Source of the DNA: Tetrastigma voinierianum
Lineage: Eukaryota; Streptophyta; Magnoliopsida; Vitales; Vitaceae
Assembly: GCA_016808115.1 (NCBI GenBank)
Contig: JAEQBH010000657.1
Span: forward strand, 1,054,001-1,118,000
Length of the DNA stretch: 64,000 bases
Reading direction: 5' to 3'
Part shown: in pieces, positions 22,050-33,980 of the stretch
Numbering within the stretch: position 1 is the stretch's first letter
Layout of the letters: every line of letters begins with the position of its first letter
Notes under the pieces: generated by a model
The model's input: the letters and a program-made list of their open reading frames with translations, nothing else
What the model was told of the DNA's origin: nothing
The model's database searches: none
Made by a program: the position numbers and the translations under genes

Positions 22050-23100
22050 AGTAAACCACACACTTCAAGCAGTTTAGTGATGCTGAGGAACAGAGGTTGC
22101 TGAAAATTTTGGAGAACTATAAGGAGTCTATAGCTTGGTCTATCAAGAGTTAAAAGGTATCACCCATCAATATGCATGCACAGCCACTTCTGTAAGAGAG
22201 TGCAAGACCAAATGTCAACATCAAAGGAGATTGAATCCAGCGGCGAAGGAGGTAGTCAAGAAGGAGGTGCTCAAAATGGTTAAATGTCAGGGTTTTATCT
22301 ATGCAATTTCGTGATACTCTCGGGTTAGCCCACCCATGTGGTTCCAAAGAAAGGTGGATTTCATCAAGAACCGCAATGACGTAAATGAATTGATTCCAAA
22401 TAAGAATGCTGATTGTGGATGGAGTATGCATCGAATTACGTGAAGCGAATACGTGTAAAACCAGAAAGATTTACTTCCTTTGCCCTTCATTGATCGGGAT
22501 GTTGGACAGATTATCGTGACATCCTTTATTTTTGTTTCCTCGATTCGCATTCAGCTACAATCAGGATTGTAATTGCACCCGAGGACCAAGAGAAGACCAC
22601 ATTCACATGTCCTACGGACCCTTTGCCTCGTATGATGCCATTCAATGCGGCAATGCCCCCGCTACTTTCCAGATGTATGATGTCGATGTTCTCGCACTTG
22701 TAGAAGAAGTTATGGGAAATTTATGGATGACTTCACAAAGTATGGATCCGCTTTTGAACAATGTCCGAACAACTGAGACAAGACTTCAAAGATGCAAGGA
22801 CAAACAATGTAAAATTAAATTGGGAAAATGCCATTTCATGGTAACAAGGGTATTGTTCTGGTCATAAAATTTCTCGCTACAGACTGGTGGACCAATCTAA
22901 GGATTTTCATTATCAAACTCAGCACCTCCCACCACAAGAAAGGAGCAAAGAGTTTCGGGGCATGCCGGATTTTATATAGGAGATCAACAAAGATTTCAAG
23001 GATAGCTAGACCACTATGACACTGAGAAGGACACAAAGTTTAATTCTTTGATGATTCCCGCAAGGCCGCCTTTGAAGAAATCACATCGATTGGTTCAAGC
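22050..23100 (+). pseudogene. Reverse transcriptase remnant, element C
   Basis: Blocks in order: 'LLKILENYKESIAWSIKS' (about 22090-22150), 'EVLKMVKCQGFIYAIS' (about 22260-22310), 'DVNELIPNK' (about 22380-22405), 'YGPFASYDAIQCGNAPATFQ' (22610-22670), and the catalytic box at about 22720-22750. There 'TTTATGGATGACTTC' encodes FMDDF in one frame but lies in a different frame from its neighbours. 'KLGKCHFMVTR' follows at about 22815. It is broken by many indels. Confidence 0.82.
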
Positions 23101-23560
23101 ACCTATCATGGCTATACCTCGTAATGGGACTGTGGATTCAAAATAATGTGGATGCCAAGACTTTGCAATGGGTCGATGGGGCAAAGAAAGGAGAAAAATA
23201 TTCGTAGCCATATACTATGCTAGCGTAACTCTCTGTTCAAGCACAAGAAACCATTCCAATAACTGGAAAGGAGATGCTAGCCGATGGTTTATACAATGAG
23301 AAATTCAGGCTATACATTCCAAGGATCCCATGTTATCGCTCACACTCATGCAGCCTATCAAATATCTTATGTCAAAAGGAAGCTAAGCCAAGACTGATAT
23401 TTGGTGCTACTACTACAAGAGCTGATCCTGAAAATTAGAGATAAAAGGGATGTGATGAATGTGATAGCTGATCACTGTCTAGAATAGAAAGAAATCAAGG
23501 CAGAGAGTAGATAAGACTAAGAGAGAACTTCCCGCTTGAGCAACCGGCTTAATTGTCATT
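23101..23560 (+). pseudogene. RNase H remnant, element C
   Basis: Fragments recognised by alignment with the A and B copies: 'VGQRKEKNIRSHILC'-like sequence (about 23180-23215), 'ALQAYIPRIPCYRSHSCSLS' with the HTD...KYL region decayed (23305-23365), and 'KIRDKRDVMNVIADH' (about 23430-23475). It is very indel-rich; only order and spacing make the call firm. Confidence 0.65.
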
Positions 23561-23679
23561 CCAAATGCCAGTAAGGTCGATATTGTGAATTACTTAGCCG
23601 TGGAGTAGTTCCTTCGACCGCCCACCAACAAGAAAAGAAAGCTCGTGGATCGACAGCAGTGTATTATATCCGGGATGAC

Positions 23680-24780
23680 CCAATTATTTAAGAGGGGTGT
23701 CAGATATGATTATAAAGAAGATGTGCGAGGGTACCTCCAGCAGAATTATGAATGAATGCCACATCACCATATGCATTTTTCGGAGAAAGAAATAACTCAT
23801 AAGATACTCCAATCAGATTTTATTGGCCAACTGCTGCGGACTCCAGATCGAATGGGTCAAATTATGACAGGATGCCAGTGATTGAAATATCAATAGAAAT
23901 GAAATGCCCCTACGAGGTATATTATGGTGCAAATGATGTATGGGGATAGATTTTACGTGGGACCCTTTCCACAATCATTTGAAATCATATACCGCTTGAA
24001 GGATTATGTTTAAATGGGTGGAATATAATGCCTCAAAGAAATGATGCTAATACGCTGGTGAGTTTCCCGCAGTTAACATATCGGGAGCGTGACGGCCCAG
24101 ACTATCATCAATGATGCTGGGGGAAGCCACTTTGGTAAACAAAATTTCGCAAAGCTCGCGGAGCGCATATGGGATCAAACATATAATGAGCTCAGCTTCT
24201 TATCATCCCTGCACTAATGGGCAAGCAAATTTCCCAACAGAGATTAAAAAGATCCCGAAAAGATCGTAAGTTCAAGCAGAAGGATTGGTCTTCCAAACTT
24301 GATGATGCACTTGGGCCTACAGGATCGCATTCAAAACTCCCATCGGGATGTCCCCATACGTATTTGCATTTGGTAAGCTCATGTCACTCCTCAATTATAA
24401 TAAGGGCATACAGGCCATCACAGTTTCGAATTTCGATTTAAAATGGCAAAGGAAGAGAGATTGCCTAACCGAATGAACTCGGGAAGAACTCGAGAAATGG
24501 AAGCTCATGATAATGCTAAGATCTACAAAGACAAGACAAAGAAATGGCATGATCAAAGGACTTTAGGAAAGAGTTCGTGAGAAGGGACGGTGCCCTCGGT
24601 TATTTAACTCCGCATTAGCATTGGTTCCCATGAAAATTGAATCAAGGTGGAGTGGACCATATACAAGGGTGTCAAGCACTACTTTGGAGCAAGAATACAC
24701 CCGCACTACGTTTCAGAACTCCAAGCGTCAGTTTCATCAAAGACCAATATCAAACAGGAGGAAAGAAAGAATAACATAAA
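23680..24780 (+). pseudogene. Integrase remnant, element C
   Basis: A zinc-region 'MPHHHMHFSEKEITHKILQS'-like segment lies at 23757-23815 and core blocks from about 23935 ('GIDFTWDPFPQSFEI'). The second-Asp region 'SIMMLGEATLVNKI' at 24110-24145 has the Asp in another frame. A 'SSAYHPCTNGQANFP' block is at 24190-24235, a 'PIGMSPYVFAFGKLM'-like block at 24335-24375, and the C-terminal 'ESRWSGPYTRVSSTTLE' at 24640-24685. It is inactive as read. 24781-25200 is AT-rich non-coding sequence after integrase. Confidence 0.78.
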
Positions 24781-25204
24781 TATTCAATAGAGAAAAGAAA
24801 ACCCAAAACAATAATAAGCCAAGATCAAAACTAAGATCAAAGATGAGCAAAAACTTAATGTGAGACTTTGACTGCTATTAGACTGGAATGATTTTAATCA
24901 ACTTGATTTGCTTCTAGTTTTTAGCAACATTAGTTAGTAACATGGAAATAATTTTTGAAGTTTTACCAAACCTTCTAAAACAGCGCAATCAACAGCTTAT
25001 AAGTGCTAACACGTAAATCCCGCTGATAACCCCAACAATTGTTGTGAAGAGCCTTTTGAAAAAACGGGGGAGCATTCTTTTCCTATACAAATTTGGTGGA
25101 AAAGCACAGAACATATGTTTGAATTGTCGTGGTGGAATTGGATTTAGTTGGATACCGAGAATTCGGTGGAACTGGATAAAGAACGAAAAGCTCTTCTAAT
25201 CATT

Positions 25205-25480
25205 AAATTCTACGCAAATGTAGATAGTCGCGACAAAACTTCTCACGCAACGTAAACTCGATGTCGCAAATGTAAGGTCGATGTCGTGGACTTAGTAAAA
25301 CTGAAGTGGAAGAAAAGGGTTGAAATGTCGCGATAAAACACTTCATGTCGCAACATGAGCATTTCCTTCAAAAGAAGTGATGTGGTCGCTACATCTTTAA
25401 ATGAAACACCTTAGGTCGCCGCGTGAGGATGATCATTCCCTCCAAAGAAAGATCACGTCGCGACAAACAAAGAAGTTGTC
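25205..25480 (+). repeat. Internal palindrome array, element C
   Basis: Copies of the GTCGCGAC core and decayed forms, for example 'tagtcgcgacaaaac' (about 25227), 'aatgtcgcgataaaac' (about 25324), 'cacgtcgcgacaaac' (about 25453) and 'gttgtcgcgatac' (about 25474). It has the same placement as in the other elements: after integrase, before the ORF3 position. Confidence 0.8.
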
Positions 25481-26390
25481 GCGATACAAAAGAGGGAAAT
25501 TTGCCACCGATGTTTCCTAATTTGCCCTAAATTTAATGAGGACAAGACACATTCTCAATCAGTTAGAACGAGAAGAGCGCAATCGAACGGAGTAATAAAT
25601 AAAGGATTAGTGCGTAAAACGCAAATTCAAATTCGATTGGAACTAATGTGGTTTAATACACCACTCAGGGGAATAATCACGAGGGTACTAATGAGTTTGG
25701 AGGAAAACGTCTAAAATTTGGTATCAAATAAACGAACCATTGAAACACTTAAGAGCAAGGTTCGAGGAATCTCATTTAATCCATTCATAGAAAATAAAAA
25801 GAAAGAATAAATGGTTGTTCTTCCCTAGAAACGAAATTCACTATAAAAAGATGGGAGAATGATGGGAAGAAAATAAACAAAGAGAATGGAGAGAAGGGAG
25901 AATGAGAGAAAAGAAGAGCTCCAAGGGTTTAAACACAAGTTTTATGGAATGAATGAAGTCGGAAAAGAAATAAATTCCATTCTTGCCCTATAAAACGCCA
26001 GGTAATAAAAAGAATAGCTGATGGAGGCGTAAATATGGATTAGTTAGAATCCATCAACAAAGAAGCTCCAAAGAAAAGGGAGAGGCAATTTCAATTTGTC
26101 AGACAACCTTGTTAATGAAATCGAATCACTTCAAGGAGTCATGTCCGTGAACCAAATTCTCAAGCAATGTGAACTTCCTCGAAGAAGATATAGGGATTTA
26201 GATCAAGAAATAAAGGGTTTTTCTCGAACTTAGATACAGTGTAACTGTAAGAAAACATATTGTAAATCGAAATGTTTGATATTTGAATAGATTTCCTTCT
26301 GATTTGTAAATTGGTTGTCTATGATATCTAAATTTTATTTCTGCTTTCATTTAGTTTCGATTGGGAATCAATTTAATAATTCTACAAATG
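25481..26390 (+). other. Element C stretch where ORF3 would be expected; no recognisable gene
   Basis: Purine-rich sequence with a TATA-like ctataaaaag at 25841-25850 and several ATGs downstream, but none of the GW-FC, YAI...VG or coiled-coil blocks seen in A, B and D. Either ORF3 was lost before element C inserted or it has diverged beyond recognition. Confidence 0.5.
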
Positions 26391-27813
26391 CAGAATAAGA
26401 GCCAAATGACAGGCAATTTAATTGAAGCATAAATTACGATTTAGTTTGAATTTTGCTAATAAGTCCAGGATAAGGAAGGTTATACAATTGAAGGAACAAA
26501 ACAATTTCTTTGAGTTTGTGGTATTAACAGTGAGTCAAGGAACCTGTTGGAAATAACATAATCTAAATTCTCATCCACTGATATGAGTCAAGAAAATCCT
26601 CAGGGTTAGTCACAGTTAATCCACTCAAATTCTAGAACTTGTTAGATTATTGATCAAGGAGAAATCCTAGGTGATACAACCAACAAGAAATGATGCAGCT
26701 ATCCTCGAAAGCTGGAAAGCCATTCTAAATATCCCTATTCATATGCTGATGCATATACCTTAGTTCCAGAAATTGAGCCAAAACAGGCCTTATTTTCAAA
26801 ATAAGCCAATAAAGACCCCAACCCATCCTAAGGAATCAATCTTCCAAATAACCTGTGATTACCAAAGAACTCAAAAAGAAAAGAAAGAATAAATTTTGGG
26901 GGAGTGTAAATTTTTTTTTTAGGAACTCAAAGAGAAAATACAGAAAAAGGGAAAGAAGAGAAAAAGATCTACATCAGAAAATACAGTGGAAAAGAAAGCT
27001 CAAGGGAATAGGTTTTGTCTTGTGGCCTGACTCTCTTGAACAATTAAGTTCTTAGGGGTGTTTCAACACCTAGTACCCTAATGCCATCCTGTACGGGAGT
27101 TACTAACCCAAAGTTCGCGAAGAGTGTTAGAAAGCCTAAGAAGACAAAACATTGCATTATTCCTGAATGGCGATAGAAAAAGAAAAATTCCCCAGTTTGA
27201 ATTGTGAATGAGAAATGGGAACATACAATTCTGAATAGAAGAAAATCAATGTGGTATCCCAAACATGAAGTTTGGGGGAGTTTATTCAAGAAACTACAAG
27301 GAGAAAAAGGGCAGTATGTGAGTGAAAAGGAAAAAGGAGTATTGGTAATCTTAACCTAAAAATCCCATCCATCCTACCCCTTACCAAAGCCTAACATTAC
27401 AAGCCCAAAAGACCTGATTGATCTTGAAGGTTGTAATAACTTATATTAGTGGAGATCAATATGAACAACAAGCCTATGGAATTTGGAAAATCAGGAAAAG
27501 ATCAAAACGGTGAACATCCTCTAAGGGTTAATTGACTCATTAAGGAGATGAGAAAGAAAAATAACTTACATTTCAACAGGATCACTTAACTATACTATTT
27601 GTAAAACAGATTCAACAATTTCGTTATGTACACCTGATTGAGTAGAAACTAACCTCGATTCCGACTTAAGGTCGAATACGTTAAAAGAGTGCAATTTCTA
27701 GACTTTCAATTAAATTGGTTGCAACCGCAAAATGTACTGTGTAAATGTCCTTTTTGTTTGAGGACAAACAAATCTTTCTTTTTCTTTGCTCGGGACAAGC
27801 AAAATTTTGGGTG
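26391..27813 (+). other. Non-coding 3' region of element C
   Basis: Aligns with 5128-6500 (inverted) of element A. It includes the inverted repeat ggggtgtttcaacacc (27055-27070) and a 'ctcgggacaagcaaaatttt' block just before the polypurine tract. No credible ORF. Confidence 0.65.
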
Positions 27814-27825
27814 CCTGGGGGAGTT
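27814..27825 (+). promoter_or_regulatory. Polypurine tract of element C
   Basis: cctgggggagtt immediately before the LTR start TGACGAGC at 27826. This is the plus-strand DNA primer site. Confidence 0.85.
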
Positions 27826-30389
27826 TGACGAGCTTAAAAGTCATCTATTTTCAGTCCATTTTTCTCGATTAATTTTCTTATATAAAAAGATCGATTTATA
27901 TGCAAAGAATATGGAATAAACTTCACCAACCAAAAAGAAATCCAAAAGAAAGCGTAATTGCGCAGAAAGGAGCGTAATGTGGCAGAGCGTGAACTGGATA
28001 ATGGATGAAGTGTGTGGCAAAGAAGAACGACGCATAAAGTGATGAAACGACCAGATGTCGCAATCTTACAAAGAATCAAAATGATTCAAAGTTATACGTT
28101 GAAACTCCGCCCCAAATGAAGCTTTAATTGAAAAACAAATGAGCCGAGAGGAAAGTCTCAAAGTTAAACAACCGTGAATCAAGAAGAAGAAGACACAATG
28201 TCGCGATGATCTGATGCGGGCCAAGGACATCAACACCGTGATCGGGCAATACGACATCAATTTACAAGGAGAAAGTTGTCGCGACAACAATTCCACAAAA
28301 GATAAGGTCGCGATTAACACCGGGTTGTCGACATCAATTACTTAAGACTCAGGCCGCCACAACATCGCTGTTATACAACAATTGTACTGAATGCAAGTCG
28401 CGACAACACCATGCAGTCGCGACATCAGCCGCAAGGACCAGCTGGATCGCGACGCGCAGTTTTCGTCGCGACGTGAGTTTCCAATGAGAAGCAGGTCGCC
28501 AAGATTAAGCTTATCGCGACACCAAATTTTCACTTTTAAGACATGTCGCAACCACATGCAGGCTCCCGCGACAAGGTCCGGGCGATTGAAGCAGCCAGAG
28601 GTCACGACAAGGGCCTGATGTCGCGACAAAGACGTTTCATCGCGCTTAATTCAAAGTCCAAAAGAAATATCGGGGTCTAGGGCCCAACTTAACCCTATAA
28701 ATACGGTCGCTACTAAAGAAACACAAATTCTCTTAGCTTAATTTGTTAGATATAATAAGGCTCTCGTATTTTTATTTTTCTTTTCTTTATTTTCCTTTTG
28801 CTTTTCTTTCCATTTTATTTTAGATTAGATTAGTTTGCATTTCATTCTAATTTGGATTCGAACGTTAGTCAGAGCGATTTAGCCGAATGCGTATTTATAT
28901 TTCTTCAATTACCGCTCGTTGTTTAATCGTACAAATTTTTGATTTCAACACCCAGCTTCCGGGATGCATGTTGGTTTTTCTGATCGCGAAGCCAATGTAT
29001 GGTATAATCGTAATTTTAGAAACCCAGCCTTCCATTGGAATTAATGCTATTGTCGAAATTATCTTTCCCGCGTATTTATTCATTATGGTCAACTTCGATA
29101 TTAAATCGACTTTGGCCGGGTTTTGTTTGCTTCCTGGAATTGATCCCAACATCGCCTCCCGTACCTGAATAATCGAGATTGTTCCAAATTTCCGATTTCC
29201 AGGAGGCCCTCCGAGGACACGTAGAAGGCATTCCTGAGAGTAATGAACAATTTCGGGAAGGTATTTGAACCTGATATTGTTGATCTAATGTGCTCTGTAT
29301 ACTCAAATTAATACATCCTCTTCTCACTTGTAACCGAGAATGAGTTGAGTGAGTTATTAATTTAAGTATGCAGAGAGTTCACCTCAATTCGAATAGTGAA
29401 TTCGATCCCGTGTTAGCAAGGATCTAATCAAGGAAAGAGTAAGTTGTTCTAATTTTGAGGATGAGGAACCAGTACAGTGCAAACCTCTGCAATGACTATA
29501 TTTAAGGAGCTTAGGTTTGCAGTCCATGTTGTGGGTATGAAGTATTGAGAAAGAAAAATACCCAGAACAAGGCTACTAGATTTAAAAGTAGTCATCTCAC
29601 CCACTGTGTTCGAGAGAAACAGTTAAGGTGAGATGATGAACGGTGTGGTTTGGAGAGATCCGGGCCACACTATCTTATTCCTTAGACTAGTTTTGCACCG
29701 TAGTTCGTGAAGCAAAAAGTTACAAAGACAAAATAGGAATTGATTCTTCACAATAGCTGATTATTCAATGTTTTCTTTATAGATAATTGTTCAATCTAAA
29801 TTTTCTATTTTAATATTTCAATATTCAATTCATTTGTTATTCATTCATTTTTCTTTTACATCATTATTTTCAGGCTTTCAAAGAAAAATCCCAATATCGT
29901 ATTATCGTCTAAATAGTATGGAGCTTAAGTAGTTGGGGTAGTTGATTGAAAATTCAGATCTCGTGGATCGGAGACCGACTTAAATCCAATTTACTACTCT
30001 TTGCTCGACCGTGCACTTCGCATTATACCGATCAAAACCACAAGGAAAATGGTTTACTCTTTATGAAATATCTTTTCATCAACACTATAGCTAAAGAAAC
30101 CCACACTCAAGTTTAATGGTTTTATTACTGAGGACTAGATAATAATCCTTTGGTAATAAGTCATAAATTTGAATAGGTGTTTTGATCCATAACAATTCAT
30201 AGAAGTAGTCAACAAGTTTTATGGCGCAGTTTTTCTGGGGATTAGACAATAGTCTTTCAGTAATTGTGTTATGAACTTGTGAGCATACTGAATCGGTCAA
30301 TAAGTTTGCGGCGCTGCTAAGCTGTGGATTAGATAATAGTCCTTGGTGATAACGTCATAAATTTGTATACATCATATGATCCAGATAAC
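27826..30389 (+). repeat. 3' LTR of element C (2.56 kb)
   Basis: It starts TGACGAGC after the polypurine tract and ends ...gataac before ACTCC (30390-30394). The expected terminal A is shared with or lost at the duplication. The array occupies 28190-28640, with intact TGTCGCGACA-type sites near 28270, 28400, 28417 and 28620. A TATA box is at 28696-28703. Three PBS-like units lie inside the 3' end (about 30109, 30222-30241, 30307-30328). Confidence 0.9.
28696..28703 (+). promoter_or_regulatory. LTR TATA box, element C 3' LTR
   Basis: TATAAATA about 65 bp after the last array palindrome, at the same relative position as in the B LTRs. The 5' LTR copy of this element is decayed. Confidence 0.65.
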
Positions 30390-30394
30390 ACTCC
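30390..30394 (+). repeat. Target-site duplication ACTCC of element C (right)
   Basis: Matches 16731-16735. The following catagctatgac continues element B protease. Confidence 0.88.
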
Positions 30395-30870
30395 CATAGC
30401 TATGACTTTCCAAATGGCAAATAGGACAACGGCATAGCCAGAAAGAGTCCTTGAAGATGTGCTTATCAAGGTGGGAAAATTCATTTTCCCTGTGGACTTT
30501 GTAATCATGGATATGGAAGAAGACATACAACTATACTGCCAGTTGAAGACTCCGCTACTGGGAGCTGCCTGGAGCAGATGTGAAAAAGGAAGAACTCACT
30601 CTCAGAGTTGGAGAAGAAGCAGTACACTTCAATTTGAACACAAGCTTAAAATAGTCTGAGTGTGAAAGTACAGATTGTAAGACTGTAGAAACAATAGTTC
30701 CCATAAGTCCTGACCTGATATTTGGTTGTAATTTTCAGAACTCAATCAATGAAAATGAGATGAATTTCTAGTATCTTGATGATCTTGATTGTGAATTTCT
30801 ACATTCCAGTTCTGAATTAAAGATAACAGTCTTTAGTTTGAATGAGAACAGTACATAAAACACAAGCAGC
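30395..30870 (+). pseudogene. Protease, C-terminal part, element B
   Basis: Continues the gene broken at 16735: 'SPERVLEDVLIKVGKFIFPV', 'DFVIMDMEED', then a decayed 'RPLLGAA' region and 'EELTLRVGEEAVHFNL' (about 30590-30640). A linker follows with 'NFQNSINENEMNF' at about 30738. Stops interrupt it, and a frameshift lies at about 30530-30590. The retropepsin fold continues from the active-site half at 16561-16735. Confidence 0.82.
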
Positions 30871-32080
30871 AATGAAGAGGAAGAAAAAGAACTAGAAACA
30901 AGTTCAGAAGGGTTAACCTTGAAGGAATTACCCAGACATTTAAATTATGCTTTCTTAGAACTAGAAAAAGCAAAACCTATTGTTATTTTAGTTGCATTGA
31001 CTGAGCCTAAAGAACATAAACAGTTAGAGATTATGAGAATATAAAAGGAAGCAATTGCTTGGTCAATAGAAGATTTGAAAGGAATCAGTCCTTCTATCTG
31101 CATGCACAAGATCCTTTTAGAGGATAATGCAAAGACCTCTATTGAATATCAAAGAATACTAAATCTAGTAATTAAAAAAGTTGTCAGAAAAGAAGTAATG
31201 AAATGGCTTAATGCAGGCTTCATATATGCAATCTCAGACAGCCCTTGGATGAGCCTCGTTCATGTGGTTCCCAAGAAGGGTTCCTAACAAAGGTGGATTC
31301 ACTGTGATAAAAAATGAGAAGAATGAATTGATTCCTATAAGAACTGTGATAGGATGGAGGGTGTGTATAGACTATAGGAAACTAAACACTGCTACAAAAA
31401 AGGATCATTATCCTCTACCTTTCATTAACCAAATGCTGGACAAGTCAAGCAGTGACACTCCCATTATCAAGCTTTCATGACGGATGTTTTCGCTTATAAC
31501 TATATTAAGTATACCTCAGATCGAGAAAACTACATTTACATGCGTCTTTATGGCACTTTATTGTGAAGGATGCTATTTGATTGCGTGATGCCTCCCGCCA
31601 CTTTCAAAGATGTATGATGTTTATAAGCCAAATTCAAGGAGGAGGCTATGGAAATTTTCAAGGATGACTTCTCAATATATGGATCCAGTTTTGAGAAATG
31701 TTTGGAAAATTTGGAAATACTACTTCAGAGGTGTCAAGACAAGAATTTAGCTTTGAATTGGGAAAAATGCCATTTCATGGTAACAGAGGGTATTGCCTTG
31801 GGGCACAAGATTTCTGCAGCTAGGTTAGAAGTAGACCAAGCAATGGTTTCTATTATAAAAACTTTCCTGTCACCTATAACAGTTAAGGGGATAAGAAGTA
31901 GCCTAGGACATGTTGTTTTTTATAGGAGATTCAAAAGGGACTTCTCAAAAATCTATAGAACATTATGCAGATTATTAGAGAAAGATGCAAATTTTGATTT
32001 TGATGAATCATGCAAAGCTGCATTTGATGAAATTAAATCCAGACACATAGCCCCAATTATGGTAACACCGACAATGGAAC
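30871..32080 (+). pseudogene. Reverse transcriptase remnant, element B
   Basis: Starts at 'EGLTLKELPRHLNYAFLELE' (30910-30970). This contains the gggttaacc site that is the B insertion point in element A. Then 'ISPSICMHKILLEDNAKTSI' (31085), 'KWLNAGFIYAISDSPWM' (31203), 'NEKNELIPIRTVIGWRV' (31315) and 'DYRKLNTATKKDHYPLP' (31371). A decayed stretch runs 31470-31640, followed by the catalytic region 'MEIFKDDFSIYGSSFEKC' (31648, FMDD read as FKDD) and 'NWEKCHFMVTEGIALGHKIS' (31757). The Asp pair is present, but the Met-to-Lys change and frameshifts make it inactive. Confidence 0.87.
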
Positions 32081-32520
32081 AAGGTGTTCGAAATTATGTG
32101 TGATGCAAGACTCATAGCTGTATTGGGACAAAGAACTGAGAAGATGTTGAAGGCCATATACTATGCCAGCAAAACCTTCAATGAGGCACAAGAGAACTAC
32201 TCTACAACAGAAAATGAGATGTTGGCAATGGTGTTCGCTTGTGAAAAATCCAGGCCTTACATTCTAGGGTCCCATGTTAAATACACATTGATCATGCTGC
32301 AATTAGATATCTGATGGCAAAGAAAGATGCCAAACCTAGATTGATCAGATGGGTATTACTGGCCAAGAGTTTAATACAAAATCCGCAGGACAAGAAGGGT
32401 AGTATTGATGTGATGGCCCGATCCTTGTCTAGATTAGAAAAGATTACTGAAGAGGAAAAGGGAAGTGAAATAGCAGAAAACTTTCCTGATGAGTAGTTGT
32501 TTTTTTTATCAATCCAAACA
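32081..32520 (+). pseudogene. RNase H remnant, element B
   Basis: 'MCDARLIAVLGQRTEKMLKA' (32095), 'ENYSTTENEMLAMVFACEKS' (32193), 'RPYILGSHV', then 'AIRYLMAKKDAKPRLIRWVL' in a shifted frame (32300-32355) and 'IAENFPDE' (32470-32495). The His-Thr-Asp region is frameshifted. It connects RT to the integrase zinc domain. Confidence 0.83.
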
Positions 32521-32619
32521 CCTTGGCATGCTGATGTTAGTGAATTATAGCACAATGAATTATCATATGGAATTCATTTTTAAACGAGAAAGAAGAATTT
32601 GTAGAGCGAGTAAGCAGAT

Positions 32620-33773
32620 TCTATATTTGAGATGACCCACTACTTTTCATAAGAGGAACATATATGATTATTAGAATATGTGTACCAAAAACATAACAAA
32701 GTGAAATTATTGATATATGTCATGCATCACCATATGGAGGACACTTTGCGAGGAAGAGAAAAAAACGACCCATAAAATTCTCAATCGAGGTTTTATTAGT
32801 GACTACATTCAAAAGGCCCATTTTGAATAAGTGAAAAGCTCTACATGGATAAATGTTGAGAGAATGGAGGCAGCATAAAGTAGAAGAAATGAGATACTCT
32901 GCAGGAATCCACAGTGGTGCAAATTTTTTTTGTGTGGGGGATAGACTTCATGGGACCTTTCCCATCATTATTTGGAAATCTGTACATTCTCCTAGTTGTG
33001 GATTATGTATCCAAATGGGTGGAAGCAATATCTTGTCCCATAAATGATGCTAATAAAATGGTTGGGTTTATACAAAGAAATATTTTGTGGAGATTTGGAG
33101 CACTAGAACAATCATTAGTGATGAGGGAAGCCATTTTGCAAAACTCATGAGCAAATATGGAATAAGACATGTAATGGGATTGGCTTATCACCCTCAGTCA
33201 AATGGGTAAGCTGAGATTTCCAATAGGGAGATAAAGAAAATTCTGGAGAAAGCAGTGAATATAAGTAGAAAAGATTGATCTATAAAGCTAGATAATGCAT
33301 TGTGTGCTTATAGAATTGCTTATAAAATTCCCATTGGAATGTCCCCATATAGGATTGTGTTTGGAAAACCTTGTCATCCCCCTCTAGAACTGGAATACAA
33401 AGCTATGTGGGCCATCAAGAAACTGAATTGTGACTTTCAAGTTGCCAAAGAAAAGATATTACTCCAAATGAATGAACTGGAAAAATTGAGGAATGAAGCT
33501 TATGATAATGTCAGAATCTATAAAGACAAAACAAAGAAATGGCATGATCAGAAGATTTTGAGGAGAGAATTCAAAGCAAAGAGCTGGCACTAGCATACAC
33601 GATTCCAATCTCAAGCTTTTCCGGAGAAACTGAGATGAATAGAGTGGTCTTTACACAATAGTAGCAAGTACACCCTTTGGAGAAGTGACATTGAAAAATG
33701 ATGCTGGAAATGAATTTAAAGTGAATGGTCAGAGATTGAAGCATTATCTTAGAGGAATCATAAATGAAGATTA
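32620..33773 (+). pseudogene. Integrase remnant, element B
   Basis: Zinc region around 32715-32760 ('IDICHASPYGGHFARK'). Core from 32914: 'FFVWGIDFMGPFPSLFGN' has the first Asp, and the second ('TIISDEGSHF') lies in another frame after a one-base loss at about 33106. 'AEISNREIKKILEK' (33210-33250) holds the Glu. C-terminal 'PIGMSPYRIVFGKPCHPPLE' (33330) and 'FKVNGQRLKHYLRG' (33715-33760) follow. It is very close to the element A integrase at 10017-11170. Confidence 0.86.
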
Positions 33774-33980
33774 GTTCAAGATTTTGAAGAAATAGAAGAA
33801 TTCTGCTGAAAGGAAAACATTTAGCAGCAAATGTCTAGTTAAAGACATTAGTGGCGGCTTCTTAGGAGCGACCCAGCGAATTTTAATTTTTCACGATTAG
33901 CTTGTTTTGGTTAAATTTTGTGTGTTTGAAGTTTAGTTTTAATTTTGTTTGAAATTTTATTTTGTGAATTTTGTTAATTG
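33774..33980 (+). other. Post-integrase spacer of element B, ending at inversion breakpoint 1
   Basis: Matches the inverse of element A 9800-10016, including 'gaaattttattttgtgaatt' near the end. The match stops at about 33980. In A the next bases lead toward the internal array; here the sequence turns into the 3' flank of the D integrase read backwards. The continuation of B is at 53187 downwards. Confidence 0.75.

Larger units (their letters stand above)
16736..30389 (+). mobile_element. Athila element C, both LTRs present, nested in element B protease (13.65 kb)
   Basis: A structurally complete Ty3/gypsy Athila element: 5' LTR 16736-19284, PBS, gag, protease, RT, RNase H, integrase, internal palindrome array, non-coding 3' region, polypurine tract (27814-27825), and 3' LTR 27826-30389. 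It is flanked by ACTCC. I see no ORF3 like that of A, B or D between the internal array and the 3' region. Coding parts carry many short indels and stops, so it is not autonomous as read. Confidence 0.9.

Noticed and set aside
28342..28629. 95-codon minus ORF in the element C 3' LTR
   Set aside because: It lies in the LTR array and is a by-product of the palindromes; the counterpart in the 5' LTR is not open.
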